Assembly: GCA_015179025.1 (NCBI GenBank)
Contig: WHUX01000021.1
Location: 186,001 to 250,000 of the forward strand
Reading direction: 5' to 3'
From: Terfezia claveryi
Taxonomy: Eukaryota; Ascomycota; Pezizomycetes; Pezizales; Pezizaceae
Length of the DNA: 64,000 bases
Shown here: one piece after another, positions 1 to 11,572 of the stretch
How the letters are laid out: the number at the start of each line of letters is the position of its first letter
How positions within the stretch are numbered: position 1 is the first letter of the stretch
Position numbers and translations under genes: made by a program
Notes under the pieces: model-generated
The model's input: only the letters and a program-made list of their open reading frames with translations
What the model was told of the DNA's origin: nothing
Databases searched by the model: none

Positions 1-892
1 ATAACATGATAGATGATTAATTAGATGATTAATTTCATCAAGAGTAGTCTTGTGCGGAGTTAGCGATATGCTAAAATCACGCATACCAGCTACGGCAAGG
101 GATTCCCGATTCGGTTAATTCCTGCAGCCTCAGAATAGCCCGATCCGAGGCTTGGCTCCGTCCTATGAAATCATGATGGGATAGGTATGGCAGAGCGCAA
201 ACAAGGGAACTGGTGGCTGTAACATGAGAAGCGCACGGTGTGTGATTTAATTTGAATCAATCTGGGTGGTGGGGCCGTAATTGTGGGGAGTCTTGGATTG
301 TGCTCTAGTTCAGCCCTATGGGCTTACAGAGGGCTATGTTGGACGCATCTGCTTACTGAGGATTTCTCATATCCGAAACTACTGCAGCTATGGATCATAG
401 TAGATACTGTAGATTCCATGACCCGGGCCTATGTATGTACGTAATCTACAGATCAAGGACCCAAAGAGGCGGATCCATCCGAGATGTGATGACTATGAGG
501 GATTGAACATAAGTACTTGATAATAATTTGGTCACTTATGCAGGGAAATTTAAAACGGTTGTTGTGTCACCAACGACCTAAGCTATTGGTCTGTGCATTT
601 CGACGCATATGATTAACGTATATTAAAAAGTAGTGAATGCTTCACAATCTACCCAATTTAAATATACTGAGTAATACAAGAAGAAATTACCGGTAGCTCC
701 GGGACTCATATCCGGGTGCAGTTACATACCTATGACGGCTCATGCACAGATTGGAAAGCAGCCCTCATTGTTGTTGATTTGGCTGTTTTGTAGTGAGTCG
801 AGAAAGGAACTAGAACAAACACTTTCCATCTTCCATTTGATGGTTCCAATTGCATTGAAGAATTCAGGAACCAGACATTAGTGATAGCCAAT
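1..892. other. Intergenic, no gene seen
   Basis: No convincing open frame, RNA gene or repeat was found. The sequence is of mixed composition with stops in all frames. Confidence 0.5.
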
Positions 893-1815
893 CGTTTTTC
901 ATTAAGCTAATGTTCAATCACGGTGTGTAGGCTGACTTCGGTGTGTATAAGAAGCTTGTATTCTCTAGGGTCAGACCGAAGACCCATAACCAAGCTAGCC
1001 TATGCATATCCAACCAAGCTATACAGTGCCTGGGGAAAGTTATAATGCAGCAGCAGTGCGAGCGCCCGCATTTCTGGCGAGAGATACAGTAGGTACCGGT
1101 AGTGTGCTCGATGCATAAAAGGGGTGCGTGAAGACATATGCAGCCATGTAATAGCATACGAGACGGAGCGCGCAGATTCCAAAATTTGATTTCAAGTTAA
1201 GCCTGCTTAGTAACTTTCTCAGCACTCAAAGTCAACAACGTGCCACAATTCACTCAGCGTAGTGTGTTGCTGAACTACAATTGGGGGATCATAGAGCTGC
1301 TCATACAGGTGCTGAAGGAGCTTTCTAGAGATGACATGATCCTAGAGCTGTTGGACGAGGTGTTCCGCATTTATAGAAATCTTTTGGCGCGCCGCTATTT
1401 GCCTGCTCGAGGGAGTGCTGGGAGACATTATGCAAGAGGGATATCGATGCTGGAGAACTTTACTGGGTAGTATGTGCCATGGGGCGAGTTGGTCCGAGTT
1501 CTTCGCCTTGACAACTCGCTCTCAGAACCCCTAAGGAGTAGGGCAAAGACAAAACACCGTCTAATCTATCAGCAGCTTGCTGTCGCTCTATATGATTTTG
1601 GAAGTGCTAGTGGAGGGGGCCTGGAGCGGCCCCCAATTGACTCCGTGTCTAAGGGTGATGTTCGTTGGTTGGGTTGATGACGTCGTGATGTCGACTAAGG
1701 TGCAAATTATTCTCTAGCAAAACAAGAATTACATTAAGACTCTAGCCAATGAGCAGTAAGGCCAAGATGCCAAGGCGCTTGCCAAGGGGCTCCATAATTG
1801 AACTGTTGCTCCAGT
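893..1815 (-). mobile_element. Degenerate relative of the Harbinger element at 16898-19850
   Basis: The left end (about 894-925, core CATTAAGCTAATGT) matches the terminal repeat of the full element near 19820-19850 read in reverse. Segments around 1171-1230 (CGCAGATT..., AAGTTAAGCC...) and 1233-1400 (a GTGCCACAATTCACT stretch, then CTGTTGGACGAGGTGTT) match the reverse complement of 19570-19780. At the right, about 1755-1800, CCAAGATGCCAAGGCGC resembles the subterminal sequence at 16925-16945 in reverse. No transposase remains, so this appears to be an internally deleted, diverged copy. About 930-1165 does not align and may be an insertion. Open frames at 1240-1470 and 1474-1677 are not conserved in frame with the other copy and are not taken as genes. 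The right boundary is approximate. Confidence 0.55.
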
Positions 1816-1864
1816 ACGATGACTGACTGTTATAGTTTTAAATAGGTGCATTTTAAATACGCAT

Positions 1865-1945
1865 GGCATCGTGGCCTAATGGTAAGGCGCTGCTTTCCGG
1901 TAATGGATTTGGCAGAGATCGCGGGTTCGAATCCCGTCGGTGTCG
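1865..1945 (+). tRNA. tRNA-Arg (anticodon CCG) with 9-nt intron
   Basis: The cloverleaf folds by eye. The acceptor stem GGCATCG (1865-1871) pairs with CGGTGTC (1938-1944) using two G-U pairs, and the discriminator is G1945. The D arm is GCC/GGC around TAATGGTAA. The anticodon stem CTGCT/GGCAG encloses TTCCGG, an intron of about 9 nt (1901-1909) and T1910. The T arm is GCGGG-TTCGAAT-CCCGT. The anticodon CCG lies at 1897-1899. The intron follows position 37, the canonical site for nuclear tRNA introns. T-runs at about 1958-1975 can serve as the Pol III terminator. The acceptor CCA is not encoded, as expected for a eukaryotic tRNA. Confidence 0.88.
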
Positions 1946-2797
1946 TATTATAACTTAATTTTTTCCCTTTTTGTGGGAATATGACCTCTATTCCCCTCTA
2001 ACCTAAACCTAGAATCAACTCACCACTCAAATAGTCTGCTTACACTCAAAGCGAATTTTGGATGCGACCAAGTGGGGAAAAGAGGAAAGATAAATGGCAG
2101 CCATCTTCGAGACTGTTTTAATTCCTTATTATCATTTTATTTTTTTCTCCGGTCGTTCATTTCGGAGAGTTCTGAACTAATTCCGATTTAATGAGAGACA
2201 GTTTGGGAATACAGTGCTCAAGCTTCGGTAGGATAGGTGAGTAAGTAGGGCAGAAAGAACTTTAGAACCTCATAAAAGACTCCCCCAGCTCCCCCCCTGA
2301 AGTCATTTTTCAAGCAGAAGTGTGTCTCGGGCTCTCAGAAGTGGCACATTCTAGCTTGAGCATTATTACCCTGAAGTCTGTTCAACTCACTGTCAGACCT
2401 GAAACCTCACGAGATTAGTTTGAAAGCTGTCTATTTGCTCCTAGGGTAGAAAAAGCTTAGAGGCGACACTGGAAGAAACTGGATGATGTGGTCGAGTTAT
2501 CAAGATGAGATATTGGAAAAAAAAAATAAATGAAGCTCGACATACCTCGGTGCTGGCTAACCTCAATACGAACACAAACACTATGGTGTAAGGTTTGTGT
2601 TGATTTGGGAATTCACGTCAGTGTTATGGAGTAGGATTGTGTAGTTCTCCTTTCTCGGATGATATTGGGCTCGGAGATTGATTCGGGGGGTTATCTCCCC
2701 CGCAATCGGAGACTATAGTACATACCAGAGGACCAGCTAAAGCAACTTTTAACACAAACGGGATTTGTACTTTATTCACCCCAATGCGTGTGAAACC

Positions 2798-2819
2798 AAA
2801 AAAAAAAAAAAAAAAAAAA
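2798..2819 (+). repeat. Poly-A tract (A22)
   Basis: Twenty-two uninterrupted A residues. No retroposon body or target duplication is evident beside it. Confidence 0.95.
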
Positions 2820-3714
2820 TGCTGTGCGTAATTCTCATGTGATCCGATCTGCCTTATTAATAGACTTAGACTGACGTATTTGAAGTCGAACTCTGTGGTA
2901 CTCTTCTAGAGTTTCTCAGCTTGGTATGGTATGGTGAGGGGAGCTCTACTTTCTGGAAAGACCTCGACCGCTCTCTGTGAGGATTCGTAATGCTGAAACG
3001 CCGCATGAGGGAGCCGCTGAGTGCTATTTTTCGTTTTCGCGCTAAGCGCCAACTGTATGTAAGTACGTACAGTAAATGGAGGGTAATGAAACTATTTTCT
3101 CGACTGTAGTTAGTCTAGCTTGAGGCTATGCGAGGGGTCCATTTAAAGGGGTATCAAGACAAGATTTGAATGACATGTCTTCAAGATCAATGATGGATGG
3201 AGACTAATGGCTCTCCCAGCTGGCTTGTGGAAACCCCTTTTGAGCTTCCAGCTATCCTAACACAGCCTTTTCCAAGTTTTTTCCTTGTATGTGTATAGGG
3301 CATATGTGATATATTAGAATTCGATACTAGCAACAGGATATATTTCCCAATATGGATTTAGCGTGACTCAGTTTGCCTCATTTACATTGATCAATGTCTG
3401 TTACGCATTCAGGCTTATGTATAGATTAGATATATTTTGGTCTACTTTCCCTCTAGTGAGACTCGGATCGAGGTCTGAAGTAGCTGTCTTATATGTTCTT
3501 GTTGGTTATCTAGATATTCGACCCTATATCTCCATTCCACTTCCAGTCTCTCGGAGCAAGTAAGCATTGGGCTAGGGAATGTATATCTGCATATATACTT
3601 GAGTTTTGTCTGGAGTGCAATATTCTTAATACAAGTCCCCTGTTGAGTTGCTTAAGGACCATAGCCTACCATCCCGGTTACCCTGAACTCAATTCTTCCC
3701 ACATACTCTGTTGT

Positions 3715-3749
3715 GAAAAAAAAGAAAAAAAAGAAAAAAAAGAAAAAAG
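3715..3749 (+). repeat. Purine microsatellite, unit GAAAAAAAA
   Basis: G residues fall at 3715, 3724, 3733 and 3742, a 9-bp period, followed by a shortened last unit. It produces lysine-rich open frames that are not genes. Confidence 0.9.
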
Positions 3750-4267
3750 TTTCAGGGTTCTACAGCGACACACAATACTATTCCGGTGGGGCACCCCCAA
3801 AAAGGTATTTTGTGTATCGAAGAACTACCTATATAGCTATGTGGAATTACAGCAGCCACAAGATTCTAATGCATGACGACAATTATGGTCATGGGCATGC
3901 CCAATATCCTTGAGCACCTGTATCAGTGACAACTGAAATAACAATATTGGGCAGTGACTAATTTGGAGCCTTACGGTAGAAGGGGTTCTGGATCCAGAAG
4001 ATACTTTGGACACGAAATGAAGATACTTGTTACGTGCATATACCAGCGAGGATTACACACCGCAAAACCGAACTAGAATATAGTAATAAGGATTTTAAGA
4101 AACATCTAAATAGGAGAAAAACTATAGCCGCTCCGATATCCTTTGGCGAATGTAAATTCCGTCTTCATTCTGGGTCGACCTCAGCAACAACGTCCGTGTC
4201 AATGCCGCTATTCAGAAAACAAACAAATCATAGGGAAACGCAAATAATATTAGTTGAAATCCTAAAC

Positions 4268-6121
4268 CTAAGGAGCTTGAACGGGCTTCTCTATAGCTGG
4301 TAATTCTACCCAGGGCCCCTCACCCTTCACACTATCATATGCTGCCGGAGTGGCCATCGGCGCCGGTTTCCTAGCGGGCATCCTAGCCACCGCTTTCTTT
4401 TTCTCCCACTCATCCAAAGCCTCAATGTGCTCATTGGACCCTGTGCTCCTAGTCACCGCCGCCACATGATTCACCTGTGTCGATCTTGCATCCAACTCCG
4501 ACTTCAGCATTGGAATTTCGCCTTTGCGGTAGTTCTCATCAGTACCCTGTGCAAACCCAGGAGGTGGGTATTGATCCGTGCCCCGAGCTGCTTTTCGGCG
4601 GCGGTACATGAGCAAGATCCAGAGGAGGAAAGCACCGGCAGCAATCCCACCGATGACCCCCCCGACAATAGCACCTGTATTGGTTTTCGATCCTGCCATG
4701 CCGGTTTCTGAGCTCTCAGCCTGGGAGGTTGCATGCGAGACACTGGTTGTGCCTGATGCGGTTGGGGTGACTTTTGTTACGGGAGGCAAGTCTTTCCCCA
4801 CGTAAGCTCCGGCGTTGATTCCTACAACCCCCCGACTCCCATCGATTGCGGCTACCGCCCACATATAATCTCCGTCGGGACTATACGCCAGTCCTCCTAC
4901 GCCACGAGGCAGCACGCCATCTATTGGGTCAACTATTTCCCCGGGAGCCCAAAGCCAAAGCTGCCCTCGCTCATTCATATCCCCCGTAACAGCAGATCCC
5001 GTGGGTATCGCTAGTCGTCCAATATAGTACTTTTTATGAGCAAAGACCATTCCCTGGATAGCGAGGATTGATATTTTGTAGGCCCAGCTCGCGAATGCAA
5101 CTACATTACCATCGGCGGTTTTGGTCGCGAGACGGCCGTTGGCTCCGTCTAGGGGCCACTTTGCTAAAAGTGTCATGCTGTCGGAATTATCCTCGTAATT
5201 GCTCACTAGGAGGCAGGGTGGGGTAGAGTTCCGGTCAATTGACATGATATCAAACGTGAAAGAGCGGTAGCCAGCGGGAAAACCGGAGGGGTTATACATT
5301 CTGCCACAGATGTACTATTAGCCTTCTGACAACTGGGCTATCTAGTATATTCAGCTCTGGACGAAGGAAGGCTTCCTGGACTAAATCTAAACTCACCTTG
5401 CTTGTGGCAGAATATATTCCATTCCAAAGGCATCCTTACTATTTACCTTCCAAATATGACTCAGGTCAAATGCCCTTATCCCCGCTTTCCCATCTCCGAG
5501 ATAGAGCCACCCTCCATACCAGACTATACCTCCGCGGACATCCGTAGCATTAATCGTATCAAAGGTCACTCCTCCCTTCTTCTTTGCGACATTATTAACC
5601 AGCAAAACGTGAGAATACTTCCTTTGGGTACCCTCTACCCCAGTTCCGTTGACGACAAATGAGACCTTCACCCCCCCATTCCCACCCTTTACAGTGTCCT
5701 TCCAAGATACCACCGTCACTCCTTTCCAAGAATTGTCGACTGAATCTAATTCCGCACTGGTACCATTGAAGACGGCATCCTGCCATGTCGACACAGCTAA
5801 TGGTTGCCAGTTACTCGAATTGGCGTCCTCGTCGGGATTCCATAGGAACCCAGTTTGGTAGTACCTGAGGTTTTTGTCTACATCGGTGGTGCTGACGGTA
5901 GAGAAGCCTGTCTTTACCACCACATTGGAGAGGAATTGTGAGAGGGTATATTTTGTAGATATGGCATCAGATTCTAGGGGAGAGAGTTTGGAGTTGTAAG
6001 AGGTCTCGACAAGAGTGAGGTTTGTAGCATCAATCTTCTCCGAGAGAGCGGGAGCTGTGAATATACATAGCAGTGTAACGGCGGCGGTGAACTGCGATCT
6101 GCACCGTTGCGGGAACAGCAT
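4268..6121 (-). CDS. Secreted single-pass membrane protein, beta-propeller-like ectodomain (2 exons)
   Basis: Exon 1 runs 6121-5397 and exon 2 5300-4268. The 96-nt intron (5396-5301) has GTGAGT at the donor and CAG at the acceptor, and joins AG|A so that exon 2 continues in frame. The product is about 585 residues. An N-terminal signal peptide (about 1-27, hydrophobic AAVTLLCIFTAPA) leads into an ectodomain with several NxS/T sites and repeated GG-W/Y and LYLGDGKAGIRAFDL-type strands reminiscent of fungal cell-surface kelch/beta-propeller proteins. A Ser/Thr-rich stalk (about 415-445) precedes a Gly-rich transmembrane helix (about 451-473, IVGGVIGGIAAGAFLLWILL) and a basic stop-transfer MYRRRK. 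The cytosolic tail is about 110 residues, rich in charged residues, Pro and Ala. The topology is type I. The ligand and function are unknown; the beta-propeller assignment is inference from sequence texture. It has no frameshifts and looks functional. Confidence 0.82.
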
Positions 6122-9100
6122 GCTGATTGTGGAGGGTGTTCAGGTCTGGAATCCGCAGCCAGGGAACCAGAGAGTGCCTGGTCGCCCACAATTGGAACGA
6201 GCGGCTTGGGCTATAGGGCTGGTTAGCAATTCAAAGGATTCTAGACACAATTCCCAGAGTCCAAAAGTCACGACGCCACAAGGGGCATGGGCGAACCTAC
6301 GTTTTTGTGAAGTGGAGATGGGTTGCCGGTAGAATTGTGAAGGCTGTCAAAATTAAATCCTGGCTGCCTAGCTATACAAACAGGCATTAATATGAAGAGA
6401 TCTCTTAATATGAAGGTTGTCCAAAGGAAAACATATCTGGGCCAGGATTCTAATATCATTCCAGGCTTGTACTACACTGCAGGTACTCGAGGTGAGAGGA
6501 GCTGTATGTACGACGCCGAGATAGAGTTCTTAGCTGAGACTGAGATGCCTAAGTAGGTACTCCTACCGGGATACTTACCACATGGCATTGGGTGGAGGCG
6601 TTGGATTGCAATTGCAGACGCATAAGATGCGGCTCTGGTACCTACTCGAGCCATATCCCCGATGCATTTTGGGGCTTCTCTCGCATCATTTGTCATAGGT
6701 GAAATGAGTACATCTAACGGTATTACCGTTGCCAATGGCTATGGTTATTGGATGTTAGCGCCCATTATGGTGAAACATCCAGGACCCTGGCTGTGGCCGG
6801 GAACGTTAACCGACACTAGTCCTCGATAGTTATTTATAAAGGCATATTGTATTGGTAGAGTGTCACCTAATATGTCTCGAGCATAGCATTGCCATTCGCA
6901 AATATTAATACTCTTGCGTTCTTTCGATGGGTTTCCGCATCCTATCAAGCAATCATACCTATTCCTCGATATCCCTACAAGATGTATTTTTATTGCCCAA
7001 TAGCTTTTCGCATGTAGCCCAATCATGTGTAATCAGTGCCAGACGTTCAGCTGCGATACTCTGCATCATTAGAACCGCCGTCTTGTATTACGATATGCTG
7101 GGAAGCAAGTTTTATGGTATAGGTAGTATAAGTGCCGGAAAGTAGGTACAGGAACTCAAACTATTATATGGTACAGTATAGTACCTATTGGCATTCCAAA
7201 ACCCAGTGCATGACGGGTTTGTAGAAATCTATTCGATTCAAAAGACGGCGAATTTTCAGATCCCGGCAAAAAGGTATGAAGACATATAAGAATATTACTG
7301 CCAGATTAACTTGCCTTGTCCCTGAATACGCCCGGGTTTTTGAGTGGCCTCTCATGGTCCCCCTAACGGGACCGCATAGCAGTAATGAGAATTTTTTTAA
7401 AAAAAAAGAAACATAAGAATATTCCACAGTAATGGAAGTCAGGTGACTATAAATGAAGCTTCCAGACTAGCAATAGAACGTTGGTCCCTTGTCAATCATG
7501 TAGTAACGTTTTTACATAAAGCTACAAAAATACGGCATATTTTTGTCATACTATTAGCTCAATGGTGCCTGCATTATAAATTTTCGGAATATAGGTACCT
7601 GTACAGCTACATACTCCACAAGAACAAATCCTGGTGTTATTTATGAAATTTAAGCTATTCCGTTTGTGGATAAGTATGTAAAAATACCCATTAATCTGAC
7701 TTTTCGTTTAAGCTTCCCCTGGACGCAGCAAGATGTAAAACTATTATTTCCCTGGTGGTGCGAACATGTACTTGCTTTAGTAAATTTACTGCATGCATAC
7801 TTTTTTTTTTTTTTTTTTTTTTTTTTGCTTTAAAAAACTCATTACTCAGATGCAGTCCCGTTAAAGGGGCCATAATGAGCCATGCATACCTAGATATACC
7901 TATATATGTATATATTCTAGGCTGCTCGTGGCACAAATAAAATATCATATCAGCCTGGTAAACATCAGCCCGGTGATTTTAAACTGTGAGCACATCACAT
8001 TCAAGTGGAATATGCTTAGGGGAAAATGGCTCTATTCAAGAGAGAAGATGCAACAGCACTGTAGTGTATTATACATAGGGAGCTCTAAATTATCAAACGA
8101 TGAACTCTAAGCTACTCCATTTCTATTCACGAAACATTTATCTACGCTCAAAACACCCTATGAAATTGTTTTTGGATGCAAAATGATTACCAAATATCTT
8201 CTGAAACCGTACATTGAAAGCAGGTTGAGCTCGACGCACAAAATACCTCTGAACTTGAGTAAGAGATATCCGCTCTGCCATTATCTTCATCATCCTCATC
8301 AAGTTCAGGGTCTGGACTGCCAACCCCGCTTGGTCTAGATGCAGCACTTGAACAAGACGCTAACGAGATTGTGATAGCCAACCCTCCACATAGTTGCCTG
8401 TGTGCAGTATTTACTCATTACCTGACATGGTTGAAGCCCATTGAAACCAAATTCAGGATGATGTTTCTGCTTGTGATATTCTTGTTTACAAAATGACGAC
8501 AGCCTACTATAATGGTCGCCATCATTGGAAGTTGGTGATCTTGGTTTGGGATTCCAAGGGAGGATCAGTTTTGTCTACTGTCGTCCGGTTGCAAAAGAAC
8601 ACCATCAACCTATCCAGATATGGGCATTTTTCAAGGCCTGTATCTCACAGGAATGACAGCATTCTTCTGAAATGATTGAACTTTATGCAGAACTCTCATT
8701 TTTTATGGGCCCGCTAGGCTTCTACTTCACTGTTTATTGTAGTCAGCTGTACATGTAAAGCTAACTGCACTAGGCGATGCTGCTGTATAAGAACAATCTC
8801 AAATACATTGTCTATTGACATACCAAACGCACTTCACAAGAGGATTATGATTGCGGAAACCTTTCTAGTTTAGCCACATGAAGACTAACTGCGATTCGAG
8901 ATCACCCCGTTGCTTCAATCTCACAGGCATTACAAGGCGTCGACAATGCTTACGCAATGAGGATGATAGCATGTAGGATACAATTTGTGTTGATATTTAT
9001 CACAGATAGTTGGTTACTAGATTTGTATGGCCACGCAGGCCGTTAGCAATGTTATGATAGTCGGAATTATGTAATTGAGCACTTGAATTGTACATATTAA

Positions 9101-9269
9101 ACCGTCACGGGCAGCACAGGTTGGTACTTGAGTGCCACGATCATATATAAATATTTAATAACTGCATTGCATCAAGCAGCGTACCTAACATGTTTATGCT
9201 TAAACTAGTAGTTTATGTTAAATATATAGGGGCTGGAGAAGGGAAATCAAAAGTTTAAAGTCTCTAAGG
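6122..9269. other. Intergenic region, no supported gene
   Basis: About 3.1 kb between the membrane-protein gene and the Crinkler relic. It contains a T26 tract (7801-7826), a short A/T block near 7390-7410 and many stops. Short open frames (for example 8187-8381 minus, acidic and Ser-rich) carry no recognisable domain. The first few hundred bases are presumably the promoter of the minus-strand gene ending at 6121. Confidence 0.45.
7801..7826 (+). repeat. Poly-T tract (T26)
   Basis: Twenty-six uninterrupted T residues following GCATGCATAC. Confidence 0.95.
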
Positions 9270-11054
9270 CTATCCCGCTAAGTTTTCCTCAAGGGGCTGC
9301 TGCACCACCTTGCACCACACCTTTGTAGTGAATCCCTTACCTTCCGGGAGTACGTTTCCAAACAAGCAAGACTCAACAGCCACATAAATACTTTCGGGAA
9401 GTCTCATCAACCAACTTGAAAAGTGCCTTAGCTGCCCAACAGAGTTAAATCTCCATTGAAGACTCAACAGGCAAGCCCTGGCCATGGATTTCGGAATTTC
9501 TGTCTCATCCCCATGCTTGCATGAATCTTTTAGTGGTATATCTAATGTAATCGGCTGCGCGTTCGACTGGGTGCTATCACTGACCAACGTCAATGATAAT
9601 GCCCTATGCTCCTCAACCATCAAAGGCCGATAACATAATTTTCCCACATCCATCCTGCTGCAGTGTGAGTCGCGTTTATTGTCCAAAACTGGTTGCAGTA
9701 CTCCTAAAACTTCTCAGCATCCCTATCCTTGAAGCCCTTACATATGCGATCACAATATGCCGAGTAGCGATAACAAGGATTGGTTTGTGGTCCTGATTTG
9801 GTTTAATGGCGATAATGTCGGAGGGATGATTTATAGTAGTATTATCTCCTATGTTTGCTTGCACAAGAAGAGTGCTCTCAATAAGCGAGAAAGGAGGGGG
9901 ATTGGTGATAAATAAGTTGATGAAGTACTCGAGTTCCGTATTCACGCGCAAATTGGTAACACCTGCGAGCAGAACGGGAGTAATTCTTAAAAACACGCAT
10001 GAGGACATCGTCGTCAAACTGCTGGCGGCCGGTTTGAAATCTTTGTGCACCGGTATATATTTCCTCCCATGACCACCAATCCATGGCGTCCATTTGAGCA
10101 TTACGATAATTCTGCCATTTTTTCCACCTATAGGGTTGTGGGGGCGCCGCTGGCACTGTAAAAACCGGAGACCAGCAAGTGTAAAGCCATGGCTAGGTTG
10201 TATTGAACTGGCATTGGAGTCTGATAGTGCCCATGCCCCTGGGTGAGCTATTCCGTCAATTTTTTTGCTCCGTTGAAAATGTTCACCAAACAAATAAATA
10301 TCGTCTATTCGATATTTAAATGCAGTCGTTTTGCCTTTGATAATCCTGCTTATGAGAATATAGTATAGGAAGAGGGGCTTCCCTATTCCTGGTTGACCTG
10401 TTAGTACTGCCCCTCCTATATTCTCATTCTCACTAAGCTTCGCAAGATGTTCCAACATTGTATCGTATTCATCTCGCACAAGAATTGAATCCATCCACCA
10501 AAAAAGCCATTAAAATCGCTCCCCAAATCGATGTACGTGTACGAGTAGGTCTTATACTCCAAGGCATCGGTATCATTAGGAGGCGGGGTATCGGGATCGT
10601 CAAGAGGTGGGATATCGATTTTTCCAGATTTACGAATCTCTTTCCAACCCTCATCACCCTTCCGCCAGTATTTTCTATGTAAATTTGTGAAGCGAATTTC
10701 TGCTGCATCCAGTTCGGCCTCTGCTGTGCAATGTTACGACAGTGCAGTTAGCAAATATGCATGGTTAAAACAGAATGAGTGTTCCTTACCAGGACCCCGA
10801 ATAAGGATATGAACGACGCCATCTCCTTCAAGAAGGGCCTCTTCAAAAACATTGCAGATTTTTTGGACCGAGGGCAGAGCTTCACCAGGGACAAAGTCTT
10901 TCATCTCCTTCTCATTCTTGTTCACCTTCCATAACTGGAGCTTTGTTGACCTAAAGACTGGGGTACTGGGTGGTAATATTCTCGTTGAGCATGCTGACCC
11001 TAGCTGTGCGGCTGCTCTCCACACAGAAACTTTCTGCAACTGAGTTGCCACCAA
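9270..11054 (-). pseudogene. Crinkler/RHS-type (CR) effector gene, frameshifted
   Basis: The first exon (11054-10790) encodes a ubiquitin-like header: KLQLWKV, then LPSVQKICNVFEEALLEGD and VHILIRGP, the pattern of CRN/RHS 'CR' proteins. A 66-nt intron (10789-10724; GTAAGG donor, GCTAAC branch, CAG acceptor) joins G|CA to a second exon (AEAELDAAEIRFTNLHRKYW, with a Pro/Asp linker). Near 10500 the frame breaks in a T6 run; one more T would join FNGFF to the downstream WWMDSILVRDEYD. The P-loop NTPase module follows, but its Walker A reads GQPGIGKP, with Pro where Ser/Thr is expected. Around 10150 and 9880 the coding sense alternates between frames (RWKKWQNYRNAQ and MDWWSWEEIYTG lie in another frame), and the remainder ends at 9270. 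Family knowledge: CR proteins combine a header, an NTPase and usually a C-terminal toxin-like domain. No such C-terminal domain is recognised here. I read it as a pseudogene. Confidence 0.75.
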
Positions 11055-11216
11055 TCAGACAGACTAATTAGAGAGAAGCGTGTTGCGAGAAATGTGCGGC
11101 GAGGAGAATCGTGCGGCTTAAATTGTAAGGCAGAGGCTTGGCACGATGACACATCATAGCTTTTCTTTGGTTCTTATAATATAATTGTCAATAGACCTGC
11201 TTATATGCAAAGAATC

Positions 11217-11287
11217 TAGCCTCGTAGTAACCAGTCTTAATATATTTGTAGAGTTCGTGACCTTTAAGACTGGTTACTACGAGGCTA
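11217..11287. mobile_element. 71-bp palindromic MITE with 9-bp target duplication
   Basis: Two perfect 24-bp inverted arms (11217-11240 and 11264-11287, starting TAGCCTCGTAGTAACC) surround 23 nt. Both sides are flanked by the direct repeat CAAAGAATC (11208-11216 and 11288-11296). Perfect arms plus a clean 9-bp duplication indicate a recent insertion. A 9-bp duplication is typical of Mutator-like (MULE) elements, but the family is inferred from this length alone. Confidence 0.85.
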
Positions 11288-11452
11288 CAAAGAATCCATA
11301 TCTTATGACCATACACTGAAGAAAACGAGGCATCCTGTCCACCCTGTCATATTTAAGCTTCAGATCGCTGCTCGATAAAGCTCCACGAGCTGATCGAGAC
11401 TACTTTTTGCGGGAATTGAGCTAGTTCCATTTTGTTGGTCTCGGCCCCATCT

Positions 11453-11572
11453 GTGGAGGGGTAGTGCAACCAGACTAGCCAGTACCGTAGCTAGTTGGCA
11501 AAGCTGCAGCTAACTGCAACTAGACTAACATATGGTAATACTGCCTAGTCTGGTTGGCACAACACCCTCCAC
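11453..11572. mobile_element. 120-bp foldback element carrying the TAGTCTGG motif
   Basis: The ends are imperfect inverted repeats of about 27 bp (GTGGAGGG... and ...CCCTCCAC) that include GTGCAACCAGACTAG on the left and CTAGTCTGGTTGGCAC on the right. Inside, CTAGTTG and CAACTAG form a second inverted pair around the palindrome AGCTGCAGCT, so almost the whole unit can fold. No target duplication is evident. The right end (11545-11569) is identical over 25 bp to copies at 22274-22298 (reverse) and 24276-24300. Confidence 0.65.

Larger units (their letters stand above)
1946..4267. other. Intergenic region between the tRNA and the membrane-protein gene
   Basis: No gene is supported. The stretch holds an A22 run (2798-2819), a 9-bp-period purine microsatellite (3715-3749) and an imperfect GC-rich inverted repeat near 2673-2710. 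Short open frames at 3363-3563, 3643-3913 and 4034-4303 have no recognisable features; those near 3713 owe their length to the microsatellite. Confidence 0.5.

Noticed and set aside
1240..1677. Two consecutive open frames (76 and 67 codons)
   Set aside because: They lie in the decayed Harbinger copy. The homologous stretch near 19600 is shifted in frame, so coding is not supported.
3643..3913. Lysine-rich open frames
   Set aside because: Created by the 9-bp purine microsatellite.
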